From positions 1 through 64,000 of the forward strand of contig NZ_JACHHY010000022.1 of NCBI RefSeq assembly GCF_014202905.1: a stretch of 64,000 nucleotides of DNA. The letters run 5' to 3'. The position numbers and the translations under genes were made by a program. The notes below the pieces were generated by a model, which was not told the origin of the DNA, did no database searches, and was given only the letters and a program-made list of their open reading frames with translations. Positions 35,827-45,625 of the stretch are shown piece by piece (the stretch's first letter is position 1; every line of letters starts with the position of its first letter). The DNA comes from Chitinivorax tropicus (GTDB taxonomy: Bacteria > Pseudomonadota > Gammaproteobacteria > Burkholderiales > SCOH01).

Positions 35827-36945
35827 TCAATTCGCTTTGAACAACACCTGACCATCACCGGTGATGCGAGTTTTGGCGATGATTTCGTTGTCCATGTTGA
35901 TATCCAACGCTGTCGCATCTTTCTTGAGCATCTCGCCCAGAAAGGTCAGCAGATTGCGGGCGTAGAGTGATGATGCATCCTGCGCAACATGGCCCGCCAG
36001 ATTGGTGGTGCCGACCAGCGTGACGCCGTTCTCGGTCTGGAACACCTCACCAGCACGCGTCAGCTTGCAGTTGCCGCCAGCCTCAGCAGCCAGATCCACA
36101 ATCACCGAGCCGGGTTTCATACTGCTGACGACCTCTGGCTTGATCAGCTCAGGAGCAGGCTTGCCGGGAATCAATGCGGTCGTGATGACGATGTCCGCCG
36201 CCGCCGCGTGCTTGGCCACCAGCTCGCCTTGCCGACGTTTGTAATCCTCGGACATCTCCTTGGCGTACACGCCATCATTGGCTTTTTTCTCCTCATCGCT
36301 CATCGGTACTTCCACAAATTTCGCACCGAGCGATTCCACTTGCTCTTTGGTCGATGGCCGCACATCAAATGCTTCGACCACCGCCCCCAGCCGTTTCGCA
36401 GTGGCAATGGCCTGCAGACCGGCAACACCCACACCCAGAATCAACACCCGCGCAGGTTTGACCGTCCCAGCGGCGGTCATCAACATCGGCATGAATTTGG
36501 GGTAGTACTGGGTGGCCAGCAACACCGCCTTGTAACCGGCAATATTGGCCTGAGAGGACAGCACATCCATCGACTGGGCACGGGTGATACGAGGCAACAG
36601 CTCCATGGCGAAACAATTGAGCTGCCGCGAGGCCAGGTCTGGCAGAGTGGTGTTGTGATGCACCCCGAACAGGCTGATGACCGCCGCCCCGGGTTTGATC
36701 AGTGGGATTTCGTCGATTTGTGGCGCACGCACCTTGAAAATGATGTCGCTGGCGAAGGCCTCGTCACCATTGACGATCCTGGCGCCCACAGTGCTGTAGG
36801 CCTCGTCGGTAATCGCGGACAACTTGCCCGCCCCGGCTTGCACGACCACGGTCTGCCCAAGCCCGATCAGCTTCTTGACGGTTTCCGGAGTCGCCGCCAC
36901 CCGTGTCTCGCCGGGCAGGGTCTCCGCAGGGATTCCTATTTGCAT
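35827..36945 (-). CDS. pntAA: NAD(P) transhydrogenase subunit alpha part 1
   Basis: The 372-residue soluble NAD-binding domain I of transhydrogenase, similar to alanine dehydrogenase. It begins [23 protein letters not shown], a family signature, and contains [10 protein letters not shown] and the NAD-binding [29 protein letters not shown] (about 170-198). It ends just before the membrane part, which here is a separate gene as in many alpha- and betaproteobacteria. The long upstream region probably carries the operon promoter. Confidence 0.96.
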   Translation of the reverse strand: MQIGIPAETLPGETRVAATPETVKKLIGLGQTVVVQAGAGKLSAITDEAYSTVGARIVNGDEAFASDIIFKVRAPQIDEIPLIKPGAAVISLFGVHHNTTLPDLASRQLNCFAMELLPRITRAQSMDVLSSQANIAGYKAVLLATQYYPKFMPMLMTAAGTVKPARVLILGVGVAGLQAIATAKRLGAVVEAFDVRPSTKEQVESLGAKFVEVPMSDEEKKANDGVYAKEMSEDYKRRQGELVAKHAAAADIVITTALIPGKPAPELIKPEVVSSMKPGSVIVDLAAEAGGNCKLTRAGEVFQTENGVTLVGTTNLAGHVAQDASSLYARNLLTFLGEMLKKDATALDINMDNEIIAKTRITGDGQVLFKAN

Positions 36946-37655
36946 GATTGTTGTCTACCTGTTGTCACTCGACTCGTGGGCAGCTGACAGCCTGGCTGGG
37001 AGCCAGTCAGACCATCGGATTGCCCGCTGCGTTGCTGATTCGGTACGCCACCTCGAAGGCACAAGCGAAATCACGAATCCTGAAAGCTAAAAAGTAAACC
37101 TGTCGTGTTGCCGCATGATGTATGCGGTACTGCTGATTGCTGACGGGGGCTGGATTGCGTGGTAGCGCGGGCCGTCGTCAGCGACTGGGATCTGCCAGCC
37201 GACACCCCTTGTGGTGTAGTCGGCAAGGCCGTGCGATTGACGCTGGACAGTGCCGCTTACACACCGGAATGTGCGGTTTGTATCTTGATGGAATAGCGCG
37301 TTGCCAAATGGTTGATTGGCAACCGATCAAACGCTCGTATGAAACGCCTGATCGGAGTGTGTGATAGAAGCGAACAGCTTGTCAAGCGAGTTTGACACAT
37401 TCGGCTGACCACCAGTCAATGCGGGGTTTCCCGAGATTGCTGCGGCGCAGCATCCATTGCGGGATTCGCGTAATTCCGCATGTTTTCATGAAGTTCCCGG
37501 ACAGGGGCCAACCCGCCCACCAAACTGACCCATCGTTGATGAGGACGAGCGATCTTCACCAACAACCGCAGCGCGGCCATCGTAAACTGACATGGCGCAA
37601 TCCGGTAGGTATGCGCTAAAGTCCTGCCTTTTCCCTTTGGACGGGTGTGGTATCA
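36946..37655. other. 710-base divergent intergenic region
   Basis: It separates pntAA (-) and the TSUP exporter (+). I find no tRNA, strong hairpin or family-related protein. A GTG-started 45-codon frame from 37159 is open but has no ribosome-binding site. The stretch is long for this window and probably holds both promoters, perhaps with decayed coding sequence. Confidence 0.4.
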
Positions 37656-38456
37656 ATGGATGAGTTGAATCTGCTTTCGCTGGTATTCCTGGTGGCCATG
37701 GCATTCATTGCCGGCCTGGTGGATGCCGCAGTGGGCGGCGGCGGGTTGATCCAGACGCCAGCGCTGTTCAGCGCATTGCCACATCACATGCCTGCCACAC
37801 TGTTTGGCACCAACAAGCTGTCATCGATTTTTGGTACGGCATCGGCGGCGTTCCGTTACGCCAGAACTGTACGCATCCATTGGCCAGTGGCACTGCCTGC
37901 GGCCATTGCAGCGTTGGTGGCTTCTTTCATTGGCGCAAGGCTTGTGGCTTGGCTGCCCGTGCAATATGTCAAGCCGCTGGTGCTGGTGATGCTGGTTCTG
38001 ATTGCGCTGTATACCATGAAGAAAAAAGATCTTGGGAATGTTCATGCGCCCAAGCATTCAAAAACCATGGAGCGTTGGTTGGCGGTGGCAACAGGTATAG
38101 TGATTGGATTCTATGATGGTTTTTTTGGCCCTGGCACGGGTAGTTTCCTGACCTTTGCATTCGTCCGTTTCTTCGGTTTCGATTTCCTACGTGCCGCTGC
38201 AACGACCAAGGTAGTCAATTGCGCTACCAATCTGGCCGCATTGGCCTATTTCATTCCCTCAGGCAATGTGTTGTTCGCCGTCGGCATTCCGATGGCCATC
38301 GCCAATATAGCTGGGGCGCAGGTCGGCACCCATGTGGCCATGAAAGGTGGCACCCAATTGGTACGTAAACTTTTTCTGGTGCTGTGCTGGGTGTTGATTG
38401 CCAAGTTCGCGTGGGATATGGTGCGTCAATTCCAATTTGAACAGGTCATACCATGA
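37656..38456 (+). CDS. TSUP (TauE/SafE) family membrane protein
   Basis: A 266-residue inner-membrane protein with about eight hydrophobic segments and the TSUP pattern at both repeats: AFIAGLVDAAVGGGGLIQTPALF near residues 16-40, with FGTNKLSSIFGTASAAFRY following, and GFYDGFFGPGTGSFL in the second half, with AATTKVVNCATNLAALAYF. The family exports sulfite, sulfoacetate or related anions; the substrate here is unknown. The ATG at 37656 is preferred to a GTG at 37647. The stop overlaps the next start as ATGA. Confidence 0.87.
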   Translation: MDELNLLSLVFLVAMAFIAGLVDAAVGGGGLIQTPALFSALPHHMPATLFGTNKLSSIFGTASAAFRYARTVRIHWPVALPAAIAALVASFIGARLVAWLPVQYVKPLVLVMLVLIALYTMKKKDLGNVHAPKHSKTMERWLAVATGIVIGFYDGFFGPGTGSFLTFAFVRFFGFDFLRAAATTKVVNCATNLAALAYFIPSGNVLFAVGIPMAIANIAGAQVGTHVAMKGGTQLVRKLFLVLCWVLIAKFAWDMVRQFQFEQVIP

Positions 38457-39241
38457 GCGTCGATCAGTTTCTCCAGCATATTCGCCATAACGACAGCTAT
38501 TGCCTGCCGGACGATTGGATGCAAGGCCGTACTGTGTATGGCGGAATTGCAGCCTCGCTGCTATTGGAAGTGCTATTGAAAATCGTGCCAGCGGATCGCC
38601 AGCCGCGCACACTGACAGCATCTTTCATTGGCCCTGCAGTGCCAGGGCCCGTCACCGTCAGGACAGAGCTGTATCGTTCAGGGAAGTATGTGACACAGGC
38701 CCAGGCTTGGCTTGAACAGAACGGCGAGGTCGTTACCACTTTGCTGGTGGGCTTTGGCGCGGCGCGTGATTCTGTATTGCAGAAGGCGGCAGCACAACCG
38801 CCGCAGATGCCGTCATCGCAGAGCCTGACCGACATGCCATTCATTCCAGGGGTGATGCCGGAATTTGTCAAACATCTGCAGTTCCGCTGGGCATTGGATG
38901 AAGCGCCTTTTTCCGGCAAGGGCAGTGGCCACATCGGTGGCTGGCAGCGCCTGCGAGAGTCCGGCGACAGCTTCGGGCCCGCCCATATATTGATGCTGCT
39001 TGACGCATGGCCGGTTGCAGCGCTGCCATTGTTCCCCAAGCCGGCGCCATTCAGCACATTGAATTGGACGGTTGAATTCCTGTGTGACTGGCCCATCCAG
39101 ACACCGGCGGAGGGCTGGTGGCAGTTCCATGATCACACAGACTTCATCGGAGAAGGCTATGCCCACACTCAAGCACAGCTATGGTCGCCAGCTGGGCTGC
39201 CGGTGGCCTTGAGTCGCCAGACTGTATCGATTTTCCTGTAA
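38453..39241 (+). CDS. Double-hotdog acyl-CoA thioesterase
   Basis: A 262-residue protein with two tandem hotdog folds, as in TesB-type acyl-CoA thioesterases. The first half carries GRTVYGGIAASLLLEVLLKIVP and TLTASFIGPAVPGPVTVRTELYRSGKYVTQAQAWLEQ, and the second half HILMLLDAWPVAALPLFPKPAPFSTLNWTVEFL and GYAHTQAQLWSPAGLPVALSRQTVSIF. The layout supports hydrolysis of acyl-CoA in the cytosol, though substrate length is unknown. It overlaps the TSUP gene by four bases and is translated with it. Confidence 0.82.
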   Translation: MSVDQFLQHIRHNDSYCLPDDWMQGRTVYGGIAASLLLEVLLKIVPADRQPRTLTASFIGPAVPGPVTVRTELYRSGKYVTQAQAWLEQNGEVVTTLLVGFGAARDSVLQKAAAQPPQMPSSQSLTDMPFIPGVMPEFVKHLQFRWALDEAPFSGKGSGHIGGWQRLRESGDSFGPAHILMLLDAWPVAALPLFPKPAPFSTLNWTVEFLCDWPIQTPAEGWWQFHDHTDFIGEGYAHTQAQLWSPAGLPVALSRQTVSIFL

Positions 39242-39318
39242 AACCCGCTACGTTCCTCACCGTATCGCACTGTGGAACCATGTCGTGGTATACAAGTCTG
39301 ATCCGCCTTGCAGATAGT

Positions 39319-39346
39319 TTGGATCGATACCATAAGCGCGTACAAT
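39319..39346 (+). promoter_or_regulatory. Sigma-70-type promoter
   Basis: TTGGAT (39319-39324) and TACAAT (39341-39346) are 16 bases apart and lie about 40 bases before the start of the small coupled pair. Confidence 0.5.
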
Positions 39347-39385
39347 CGCGCGCAATTTAATAATCTGCTCAGAATTGGTAAAAAC

Positions 39386-39664
39386 ATGAAACGTGTCGAA
39401 CTTGAAAAGCATCGTGGTCTGAAAATCAATGATCGATTGGCAAAATCGGTGGTACCTGATCGATTTGGCAATGGCGTGACCACCATGGTGGATCGCCGTG
39501 AGCAACGCCGTCTTGATCAAGCAGCGGGCCTGGTCCCCTTTGCCGTCAAGTTGCCTGTCGAGCTGGTCAAGCAATTGCAGACACTGGCCGCCACCAAACA
39601 GATCCCCCTTCATGAGCTGGTCGCCAACCTGTTGAATAAGCAGTTGAGCGACGAGGCTGAGTGA
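39386..39664 (+). CDS. Conserved-looking small protein, possible ribbon-helix-helix
   Basis: A 92-residue basic protein I cannot name. The first half (KRVELEKHRGLKINDRLAKSVVPDRFGNGV, DRREQRRLDQAAGL) is charged. The C-terminal part VPFAVKLPVELVKQLQTLAATKQIPLHELVANLLNKQL has the strand-helix-helix rhythm of ribbon-helix-helix DNA-binding proteins. The stop overlaps the next start as TGATG, so the two genes are co-translated, an arrangement seen in toxin-antitoxin pairs but also elsewhere. A good sigma-70 promoter precedes it. Confidence 0.6.
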   Translation: MKRVELEKHRGLKINDRLAKSVVPDRFGNGVTTMVDRREQRRLDQAAGLVPFAVKLPVELVKQLQTLAATKQIPLHELVANLLNKQLSDEAE

Positions 39665-39933
39665 TGGCGGGTCTTTTTGAATGTCGCTTTGCTGAGGCTC
39701 AAGGGGACGGTCGATCAGTCATCGTAAGAGGACAGGTCAAATCCGGCAGGCTGGCCGATGGGTTACAGCTACAGATCGTTCTCAATAGCGGGTTTGCCGT
39801 GCAGCTCCCGATCTCCGCGATTCAGGGAGATGACCTGTTGGTGGTGGATTGCGACGACCAGGAAGGGGTGGACATGTTCATGGATCTTGCCATCGCCGGT
39901 GAATGCTTCGAGCTGGTCAAAGAGGCAGGTTGA
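39664..39933 (+). CDS. Hypothetical protein, 89 residues
   Basis: An 89-residue acidic protein of unknown function, mostly predicted strands (GLFECRFAEAQGDGRSVIVRGQVKSGRLADGLQLQIVLNSGFAVQLPISAIQGDDLLVVDCDDQEG). That pattern suggests a small beta-barrel, like domain 2 of translation factors, followed by a helix. It has no signal peptide. It begins at the ATG that overlaps the previous stop codon, and it probably works with the basic partner. Confidence 0.5.
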   Translation: MAGLFECRFAEAQGDGRSVIVRGQVKSGRLADGLQLQIVLNSGFAVQLPISAIQGDDLLVVDCDDQEGVDMFMDLAIAGECFELVKEAG

Positions 39934-39990
39934 CGAGTCTGCCTGGTCTGGCCACTTCCAGTCCAGCCCATCCGCCTGCATGGTGCGAAA

Positions 39991-40680
39991 TCACCAGCGA
40001 TATCTGTCCTGTCGGGCACCCAATGGGACAACGAATCGCCACAAGCTCTGCCCTGACACATGGTATTTACGCTCAAAAGGGGTCAGAAAGCTTTCGGGCC
40101 ACCATTGCTCGATATGGCCTTGCAAACCCGTCAGCAGATTGGTGGCCTGCGACAGCTCCTCTATATATATCTTCCAGTTACTTCGGCATTCCAGCGTGCC
40201 GCCCAGGCTCAACAAGGTCGGCCACACCGGGTGGCCATGCCAGCGGCGGCCCAGGTGCTCGGCCTTGGGCCATGGGTTCTGATACAGCAGGTAATGGCGG
40301 GCCAAGGGCAGGGCCGCTTCCTCCCATAAGCGCCAGAAATCGACCAGATCCGCACGGACACAGGTGAAGTTATCTGGCAGCACCTCCCCCATTTCGGTCT
40401 TTTGGCGGGCAATCCGATCTGCCGATTGATCAACCCCGATCACCCAATGATCTGGAAATGCCCGCGCCAACTGAATGGTTGACCAACCTACTCCGCAGCC
40501 CGCATCCAATATGAGCGGGGCCTGATGATCCCACCCGGCCAGGCTGTCGCGGAAGGCCTGCCGATTGAAGTCGGTGATGGGTTTCAGGAAACGGTGCTGC
40601 GCGTGGCGTAGCACCTGATCAGTCAATTTCTCATGCGGGCCAGTCTGATTGCTGGTAACAGGGCGGGAAAGTTGTTGCAT
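39991..40680 (-). CDS. TrmB-like SAM-dependent methyltransferase (divergent paralog)
   Basis: A 229-residue class I methyltransferase. The SAM site is LILDAGCGVGWSTIQLARAFPDHWVIGVDQS (about 57-87). The TrmB signature region survives as YQNPWPKAEHLGRRWHGHPVWPTLL, and the C-terminus has FLTPFERKYH. TrmB makes 7-methylguanosine 46 in tRNA. Several positions differ from the canonical NPWPKKRHHKRRL and the C-terminal motif, so this is probably a paralog with another RNA substrate rather than the main TrmB. The ATG at 40680 is preferred to a GTG at 40707. Confidence 0.72.
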   Translation of the reverse strand: MQQLSRPVTSNQTGPHEKLTDQVLRHAQHRFLKPITDFNRQAFRDSLAGWDHQAPLILDAGCGVGWSTIQLARAFPDHWVIGVDQSADRIARQKTEMGEVLPDNFTCVRADLVDFWRLWEEAALPLARHYLLYQNPWPKAEHLGRRWHGHPVWPTLLSLGGTLECRSNWKIYIEELSQATNLLTGLQGHIEQWWPESFLTPFERKYHVSGQSLWRFVVPLGARQDRYRW

Positions 40681-40920
40681 CGTCTTTGAGCTCGAAAATC
40701 CGCTCACATTTTAGGCTCTGTCGGCAGGGTTTCATAGCACTCATCCGGCCCAACCAAGGGGCACCGCCCAACTGCTTTCTGCCGATCATAGCCGCACAAG
40801 CAGTGGCCTGTCAGATGACATCGATATGATTCAGCCTGGGTTCAGTATGCAAGCGCCATACTCCGCCCAGATAGCAACGCCACGGCAAGGTTTGTGGCTG
40901 GTTTCGCCGAGGAGGACATG

Positions 40921-41385
40921 ATGCAGTTCATCAAATTCAGCTTGATCGGGTTGGGAATGGTCATGGCGCTGGGCACGCCCAGTGCGCATGCAGACCAATT
41001 TGATGGCAGGGCGGTGCTGGGCGCCACCTTGGGCGGAGCCATAGGCGCGGCGATCGGTGACCGGGTGGATGGCCGTCAAGGTGCAATCGTTGGCGCCGCA
41101 ATCGGCGGGGCCACTGGTGCGGCAATCGGCTCACAGGAGACCCGCCGCCGTGAGGTGATCCGTGAACGTGAAGTGATCTATGTCGATCGACCTGTCCACC
41201 ACTATTACCCACAGCCTCGTGAGCGTGTGGTGGTCGTGCAGGAGCCTACCCGAAACGTCTGGCTGGTCGATGATCGTGGCCGCCCCTATGACGATCGCGT
41301 CTATTACAGCCAACCAGGCTGCAGGCATGGCCATGGTCATGGCAGAGGTCACTGGAAACATCATCGACATGATTGGGATGACTGA
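40921..41385 (+). CDS. Exported glycine-zipper protein
   Basis: A 154-residue protein with a Sec signal (MQFIKFSLIGLGMVMALGTPSAHA) and a mature glycine-zipper repeat: GRAVLGATLGGAIGAAIGDRVDGRQGAIVGAAIGGATGAAIGSQE, which packs as a membrane-active or outer-membrane-associated hairpin. The tail is Arg/Tyr/His-rich and ends HGHGHGRGHWKHHRHDWDD, which could bind metal. GGAGG is five bases before the ATG at 40921. Similar small proteins recur in gram-negative envelopes without a firm function. Confidence 0.75.
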   Translation: MQFIKFSLIGLGMVMALGTPSAHADQFDGRAVLGATLGGAIGAAIGDRVDGRQGAIVGAAIGGATGAAIGSQETRRREVIREREVIYVDRPVHHYYPQPRERVVVVQEPTRNVWLVDDRGRPYDDRVYYSQPGCRHGHGHGRGHWKHHRHDWDD

Positions 41386-41557
41386 TATACCCAATCATGT
41401 GGATTCCTGAAAACAGGTTTGTCCGCCTGGGTAGATTGCATCACAAGTCCGCAGTGATGTGATTTGCCGAATGGGCCCGGCGCGTTTTTGTCTCCGTCCA
41501 CAGTTTGGCAGCCTTAAGCTGGTTGTGGATTTGCGCCGGTTGCTTCCTCCCATTTTG

Positions 41558-41582
41558 GGCCGGCTCATGCCGGCCTTTTTCT
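41558..41582 (+). terminator. Intrinsic terminator
   Basis: GGCCGGC-TCAT-GCCGGCC is followed by TTTTTCTT on the plus strand. It lies 170 bases past the glycine-zipper gene, just before the convergent chemoreceptor stop. Confidence 0.8.
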
Positions 41583-41590
41583 TGTGACGA

Positions 41591-43534
41591 TCACACGATC
41601 TTGAAAAAATGCACGGTGCGCTTCAAGCGCTCTGCCAAGTCTCGCAGCGCATCAGCAGAGACAACGGTGTGCTGTACGACGGTGGTATTGTCGTCCGCCA
41701 TGCTGGCAATGGTGTTGATATGTTGAGCAACCGTCGCGCTGGCGGTATGTTGCTCGTGTAAAGTATCCACCACGTTCGAGATCATTTGCGCAGACCGGGA
41801 CGAAATCGCCCGAATGGCCGCAATCGCCTCTCCAGCCTTGGCTGCCTGGGCCACACCCTGGTTCACCTCCTCAACGCCATGTCCCATGCAATCGGAAACC
41901 TGTTTGGTTCCCTGCTGGATTTCACCGACCATCCGTTTGATATCGGTGGTGGCCAGGGTGGTCCGTTCGGCCAATTTACGCACTTCATCTGCAACCACTG
42001 CAAACCCCCTACCCGCTTCACCAGCGCGGGCGGCCTCAATGGCGGCATTGAGCGCCAACAGATTGGTCTGATCTGCCACTTCGCGAATGATGCTGACCAT
42101 GCCATTGATCTGCTGCGCCTGCCCACTCAAGGCCATGATGGCCTGGTTGACCTGATTGACCTGACCAGCCACGGCCTGCATGGTGGTCACCGTGCTATTG
42201 ATCACTTGATCTCCGGTCAGGGACGCCTCCACCACCTCTTGGCTGAGGGTGCGCACCTGGCCCGAGAACGCCGCACTTTCCGCGCTGCGCGTTGCCAGCT
42301 GCTGCGTTGCCTGTGAGACGGTGGCGGCAGATTCACGCTGGTTTTGCGATGTAGTGGCAATCTGCTGGGTTGCAGTAAGCAGCTGATCTGCAGAGTCAGA
42401 TAAATGGTCGCTGGCCGACAACGTTTGGTTGACCACCTCCACCAGCCGATGTTGCATGCACTGCATGCTGGCCAAAAGACTGGTCTGGTCGTGAGGTTGC
42501 ACATGGATCGGGGTGTGCAGCTTACCCGCAGTAATGTCACTGACGATGGCAACCGCATAGGCTGGCTCGCCGCCCAGCTGGCCGAGCAAAGCCCGATATA
42601 GGGTGTAGAACAGAATCAAGGTGAAGAGGCTGGCCAGCATGCCAACACCCACATTGAAATTACGTTCCCACTTCAGCCGATTGATACGCTCCTCCAGCAG
42701 CGAATCCAGCGCCTGGTGGGTCAAGGTGGCCAGCTGCAAGGTCTGCTCTTGCAGCACGACCAAGCCACTCTGTAGTTGTTTCGGGTCCGCATTGACCAGC
42801 TCGCCGAGCACGCCAGCCTGGATGGCTTCATTCTGCGCGCTCTGCTGAGCGCTGATCTTCTCCAATCGCCCGGCGAAGCGGCTGCTCAGTGCTTTGTTAT
42901 AGACCAGCACCTTTCCCAGGTTGGTGCTGAGTGTGTCCAACGAATTTGCAATCAAGGGTTTAAGCTCGATCAGGCGGATGCGCACAGCGGGCGTCAGGTT
43001 TTTCGCAGCAATGGCCATACCAGCCAGTTTGACTTGCTCTGCAGATTGCGCGATCAAGGCAGGCAGCCTGCTGCACACATTGTCCATCAGGTAGTAGGAA
43101 TCGATATCCGGGTCTAGGGTGAGATTGGACTGATCGCAAGCCGTCCCCATCAGTGCCACTGCCTGATTGACCGGCTCGCCCTCAGCTGCCTTGCCTGGCC
43201 AGCTGGCTTGCAAGGCATTGAACTGGGTGGTGGTCTTCAATCCACCACCCAGCTGTCGATCCAGCTGCTGAAGTTGGTTGATACCCTGCGTGGCCTCTGC
43301 CTTTGCAGAGGAATGCTCAGGCAACTGGGCGTTGGCCAGATCCAATATCAGCTTTGGCAAGGTCACAATGTAGGCGGTGCCGACCCGCTCAGTCAGCGAA
43401 AAGTCGATATTGGTTTGCGCTGCGTGATACAGCGAAACAGTGATATACGATGTCGAGAACAGAATGAATGAGCCAACCAGTGTAAAGGTTCGGGATAATG
43501 GTTGTTTGCTCAACCACGTTTGCAGAAAGCGCAC
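41591..43534 (-). CDS. Methyl-accepting chemotaxis protein
   Basis: A 647-residue chemoreceptor. The first membrane segment (about 13-36) and a long helical periplasmic sensor (about 40-300) are followed by a second membrane segment (about 303-325). A short HAMP-like region ([16 protein letters not shown]) and a signalling coiled coil come next, with the tip [42 protein letters not shown]. The start is GTG at 43534, six bases after AGGAGACC, which places the first membrane segment at the N-terminus; upstream in-frame ATGs would add a cysteine-rich sequence unlike any receptor. It is monocistronic, with an unknown ligand. Confidence 0.92.
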   Translation of the reverse strand: MRFLQTWLSKQPLSRTFTLVGSFILFSTSYITVSLYHAAQTNIDFSLTERVGTAYIVTLPKLILDLANAQLPEHSSAKAEATQGINQLQQLDRQLGGGLKTTTQFNALQASWPGKAAEGEPVNQAVALMGTACDQSNLTLDPDIDSYYLMDNVCSRLPALIAQSAEQVKLAGMAIAAKNLTPAVRIRLIELKPLIANSLDTLSTNLGKVLVYNKALSSRFAGRLEKISAQQSAQNEAIQAGVLGELVNADPKQLQSGLVVLQEQTLQLATLTHQALDSLLEERINRLKWERNFNVGVGMLASLFTLILFYTLYRALLGQLGGEPAYAVAIVSDITAGKLHTPIHVQPHDQTSLLASMQCMQHRLVEVVNQTLSASDHLSDSADQLLTATQQIATTSQNQRESAATVSQATQQLATRSAESAAFSGQVRTLSQEVVEASLTGDQVINSTVTTMQAVAGQVNQVNQAIMALSGQAQQINGMVSIIREVADQTNLLALNAAIEAARAGEAGRGFAVVADEVRKLAERTTLATTDIKRMVGEIQQGTKQVSDCMGHGVEEVNQGVAQAAKAGEAIAAIRAISSRSAQMISNVVDTLHEQHTASATVAQHINTIASMADDNTTVVQHTVVSADALRDLAERLKRTVHFFKIV

Positions 43535-44249
43535 ATTGGTCTCCTTGCATGATCTGGCGTGCTGCCATTTCAACTTCAAGCTGTTCGATTCCAAGCAACG
43601 GCAATCAACTGTATGGCGAGCCATCGCCGCTGGACGACCTATGGAGCCGGTGAGCAATGAGTGGCCGCCAGTGCAATGCGCATCTTTCACCATCCCGCAC
43701 AAAGGCATGGAAACCCACCACACTCTTCAATCCATCGCGCCTGGGCCAGGTGCACTCAATGCAGTGAACTTTCTCCTTTGGCAATTTGGTATAGCATGGT
43801 GAACCCAAGCAGATCAAACCAAGCCATGAAACTCTGCCAGCAAAGTCCAGTCATACCTGAAGGCCCAGAGCGGTGGCTTCCTTACTGAATGCGGGTTCAC
43901 GTCATTGTCGCAGGGGGCTTTGCACATACATGACCACGGAAACGATTTCAAATGAACCGGCAGTGGTCAGCCAGCTGAGCGCCATGCATAGGAACTGGAA
44001 TGCAGTGCGGCCCCCGCACCCAGTCCGGCTACACGGCCATGCAGCAAGCACTTCATTGATTGGATCGGCATTTCGAATGATTGGGATGGTTTGGTTGCCC
44101 ATTGGCAAGGCCTGGTTTGACGGCTTCCCGTCAGGTCAACACAATGTTGGCTTGATGGTTTTACGTGGAATGAAGCGTGCAACAGGTTATCGGTTGCTTC
44201 CGCTATAATTCTTTTTTTCTGCTTCGGCACTTACATTCAAACGTTGTCC
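43535..44249. other. 715-base divergent intergenic region
   Basis: It separates the chemoreceptor (-) and the D,D-carboxypeptidase (+). I find no family-related protein or RNA. A TATAAT at 44204-44209 fits the carboxypeptidase promoter. Confidence 0.4.
44204..44209 (+). promoter_or_regulatory. Consensus -10 box upstream of carboxypeptidase
   Basis: TATAAT lies 41 bases before the ATG at 44250. The -35 region is weak (GCAACA at about the right distance), so a sigma-70 promoter with poor -35 contacts is likely. Confidence 0.5.
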
Positions 44250-45395
44250 ATGAACGCATTCCAGAAAGTAGTCCTGGCATTTGCCTGCCTGGCGGGCGCT
44301 GCCAATATTGCCAGTGCGAATACCTTGTTGATTCCGCCGGTTCCCGAAATCGCCGCCAAAGCCTACCTGCTGACTGATTATTATAGTGGGCAGACCTTGG
44401 CATCCCTAGATGAGACCAAGCGGATCGAGCCTGCGAGCCTGACCAAGCTGATGACCGCCTATCTGACCTTCAAAGCGATCAAGCAAGGCTCGCTCAAGCT
44501 CGATCAAGTCGTGCCGGTTTCCAATGCGGCATACAAGAAAGAGGGGTCGGTGATGTTCATCGACCCGAAAATCCCCGTGACCGTGAATGAATTGATCCAC
44601 GGCATGATCATCCAATCCGGGAATGATGCCTGCATTGCGCTTTCTGAAGCCATTGCTGGCAGTGAGGACGTATTTGCGCAGCTGATGAACAAAGAAGCGC
44701 AACGGCTTGGCATGGCCAATACCCATTTCATGAATTCGACCGGCCTGCCCCATCCAGAGCATTACACCACGGCACGTGATCTGGGTATCCTGGCCCGAGC
44801 CATCATTCATGACTTCCCAGAGTTCTATCCGATCTATTCCCAGAAGGAATACACCTACAACAAGATCAAGCAGCCGAACCGCAATCTGTTGTTGTGGCGT
44901 GATCCAAACGTCGATGGCATGAAGACAGGGCACACCGACAGCGCGGGCTTTTGCCTGATTGCGTCCGCCAAACGGGATGGTCGTCGGGTGATTTCGGTGG
45001 TGCTGGGTGCGGCCAACGAAAATGTCCGGGCCACCGAGTCAGCCAAACTGTTGAATTGGGGGCTGCAATTCTACGAAACACCCAAGCTGTATGCCGCCAA
45101 TCAGCCTCTACAACAGATTCAAGTGTGGAAGGGTGAAACAGAAAAGGTCGGCGTGGGCTTCCGAGGTGACCTGTATATGTCACTGCCCAAGGGCGCGGCA
45201 AGCCGTATCAAAGCGACCATCACCACCCAGCAACCGCTGGTTGCGCCGTTATCAGCTGGGCAACGTGTCGGCAAGATCTCGCTGACACTCGATGGCAAAA
45301 CCATCGGGGAATATCCTGTTGTGGCATTGAGCAACGTACCACAAGCAGGATTTGTCGGTCGGACTTGGGACAGCCTTCGGCTGATGTTCAAGTAA
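44250..45395 (+). CDS. dacC: D-alanyl-D-alanine carboxypeptidase (PBP5/6 family)
   Basis: A 381-residue low-molecular-weight penicillin-binding protein with a Sec signal (about residues 1-23). The three active-site motifs are intact: S63-L-T-K66, SGN in MIIQSGNDACIALSEA, and KTG in VDGMKTGHTDSAGFCL. It trims the terminal D-Ala from peptidoglycan pentapeptides at the periplasmic face of the inner membrane. The C-terminal beta domain and a final amphipathic RTWDSLRLMFK-type membrane anchor are present. A -10 TATAAT lies upstream and a strong terminator follows. Symbol choice between dacA and dacC is not certain. Confidence 0.93.
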   Translation: MNAFQKVVLAFACLAGAANIASANTLLIPPVPEIAAKAYLLTDYYSGQTLASLDETKRIEPASLTKLMTAYLTFKAIKQGSLKLDQVVPVSNAAYKKEGSVMFIDPKIPVTVNELIHGMIIQSGNDACIALSEAIAGSEDVFAQLMNKEAQRLGMANTHFMNSTGLPHPEHYTTARDLGILARAIIHDFPEFYPIYSQKEYTYNKIKQPNRNLLLWRDPNVDGMKTGHTDSAGFCLIASAKRDGRRVISVVLGAANENVRATESAKLLNWGLQFYETPKLYAANQPLQQIQVWKGETEKVGVGFRGDLYMSLPKGAASRIKATITTQQPLVAPLSAGQRVGKISLTLDGKTIGEYPVVALSNVPQAGFVGRTWDSLRLMFK

Positions 45396-45410
45396 CCCAA
45401 TCTGCCACAC

Positions 45411-45446
45411 TGCCCCGTGCGACGCAGGCACGGGGCATTTGTTTTT
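45411..45446 (+). terminator. Intrinsic terminator of carboxypeptidase gene
   Basis: TGCCCCGTGC-GACGCAG-GCACGGGGCA is a 10-bp perfect stem followed by TTTGTTTTT. Confidence 0.88.
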
Positions 45447-45625
45447 CATGGGCAGATGCGACAGGACATTCCTTCGGTGATGCTGGTACGGCGGCATTTG
45501 CCGTGACGCTGGTTGGCATGATGGTCGGTAGTGGTCAGAACCCGCAAGGGGGCTGCTTTCGCAGTGTTCCATGCCAACAGCTGAATGTATTTGTCTGCAC
45601 AGCATATAAGTAAATACCAATTTTT

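Noticed and set aside
35989-36987. Plus-strand 332-residue open frame over pntAA
   Set aside because: It is the complement of a strongly conserved gene and its translation is compositionally odd (many Arg, Gln and His).
41786-42316. Plus-strand open frame over the second chemoreceptor
   Set aside because: Antisense to the conserved signalling tip, with no family match.
43535-43723. N-terminal extension of the second chemoreceptor from upstream in-frame starts
   Set aside because: It would add 63 Cys- and His-rich residues before the first membrane segment. The GTG at 43534 has AGGAG at proper spacing.
43873-44208. 111-residue open frame between the chemoreceptor and the carboxypeptidase gene
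   Set aside because: No ribosome-binding site, unusual composition, and it runs into the -10 box of the next gene.
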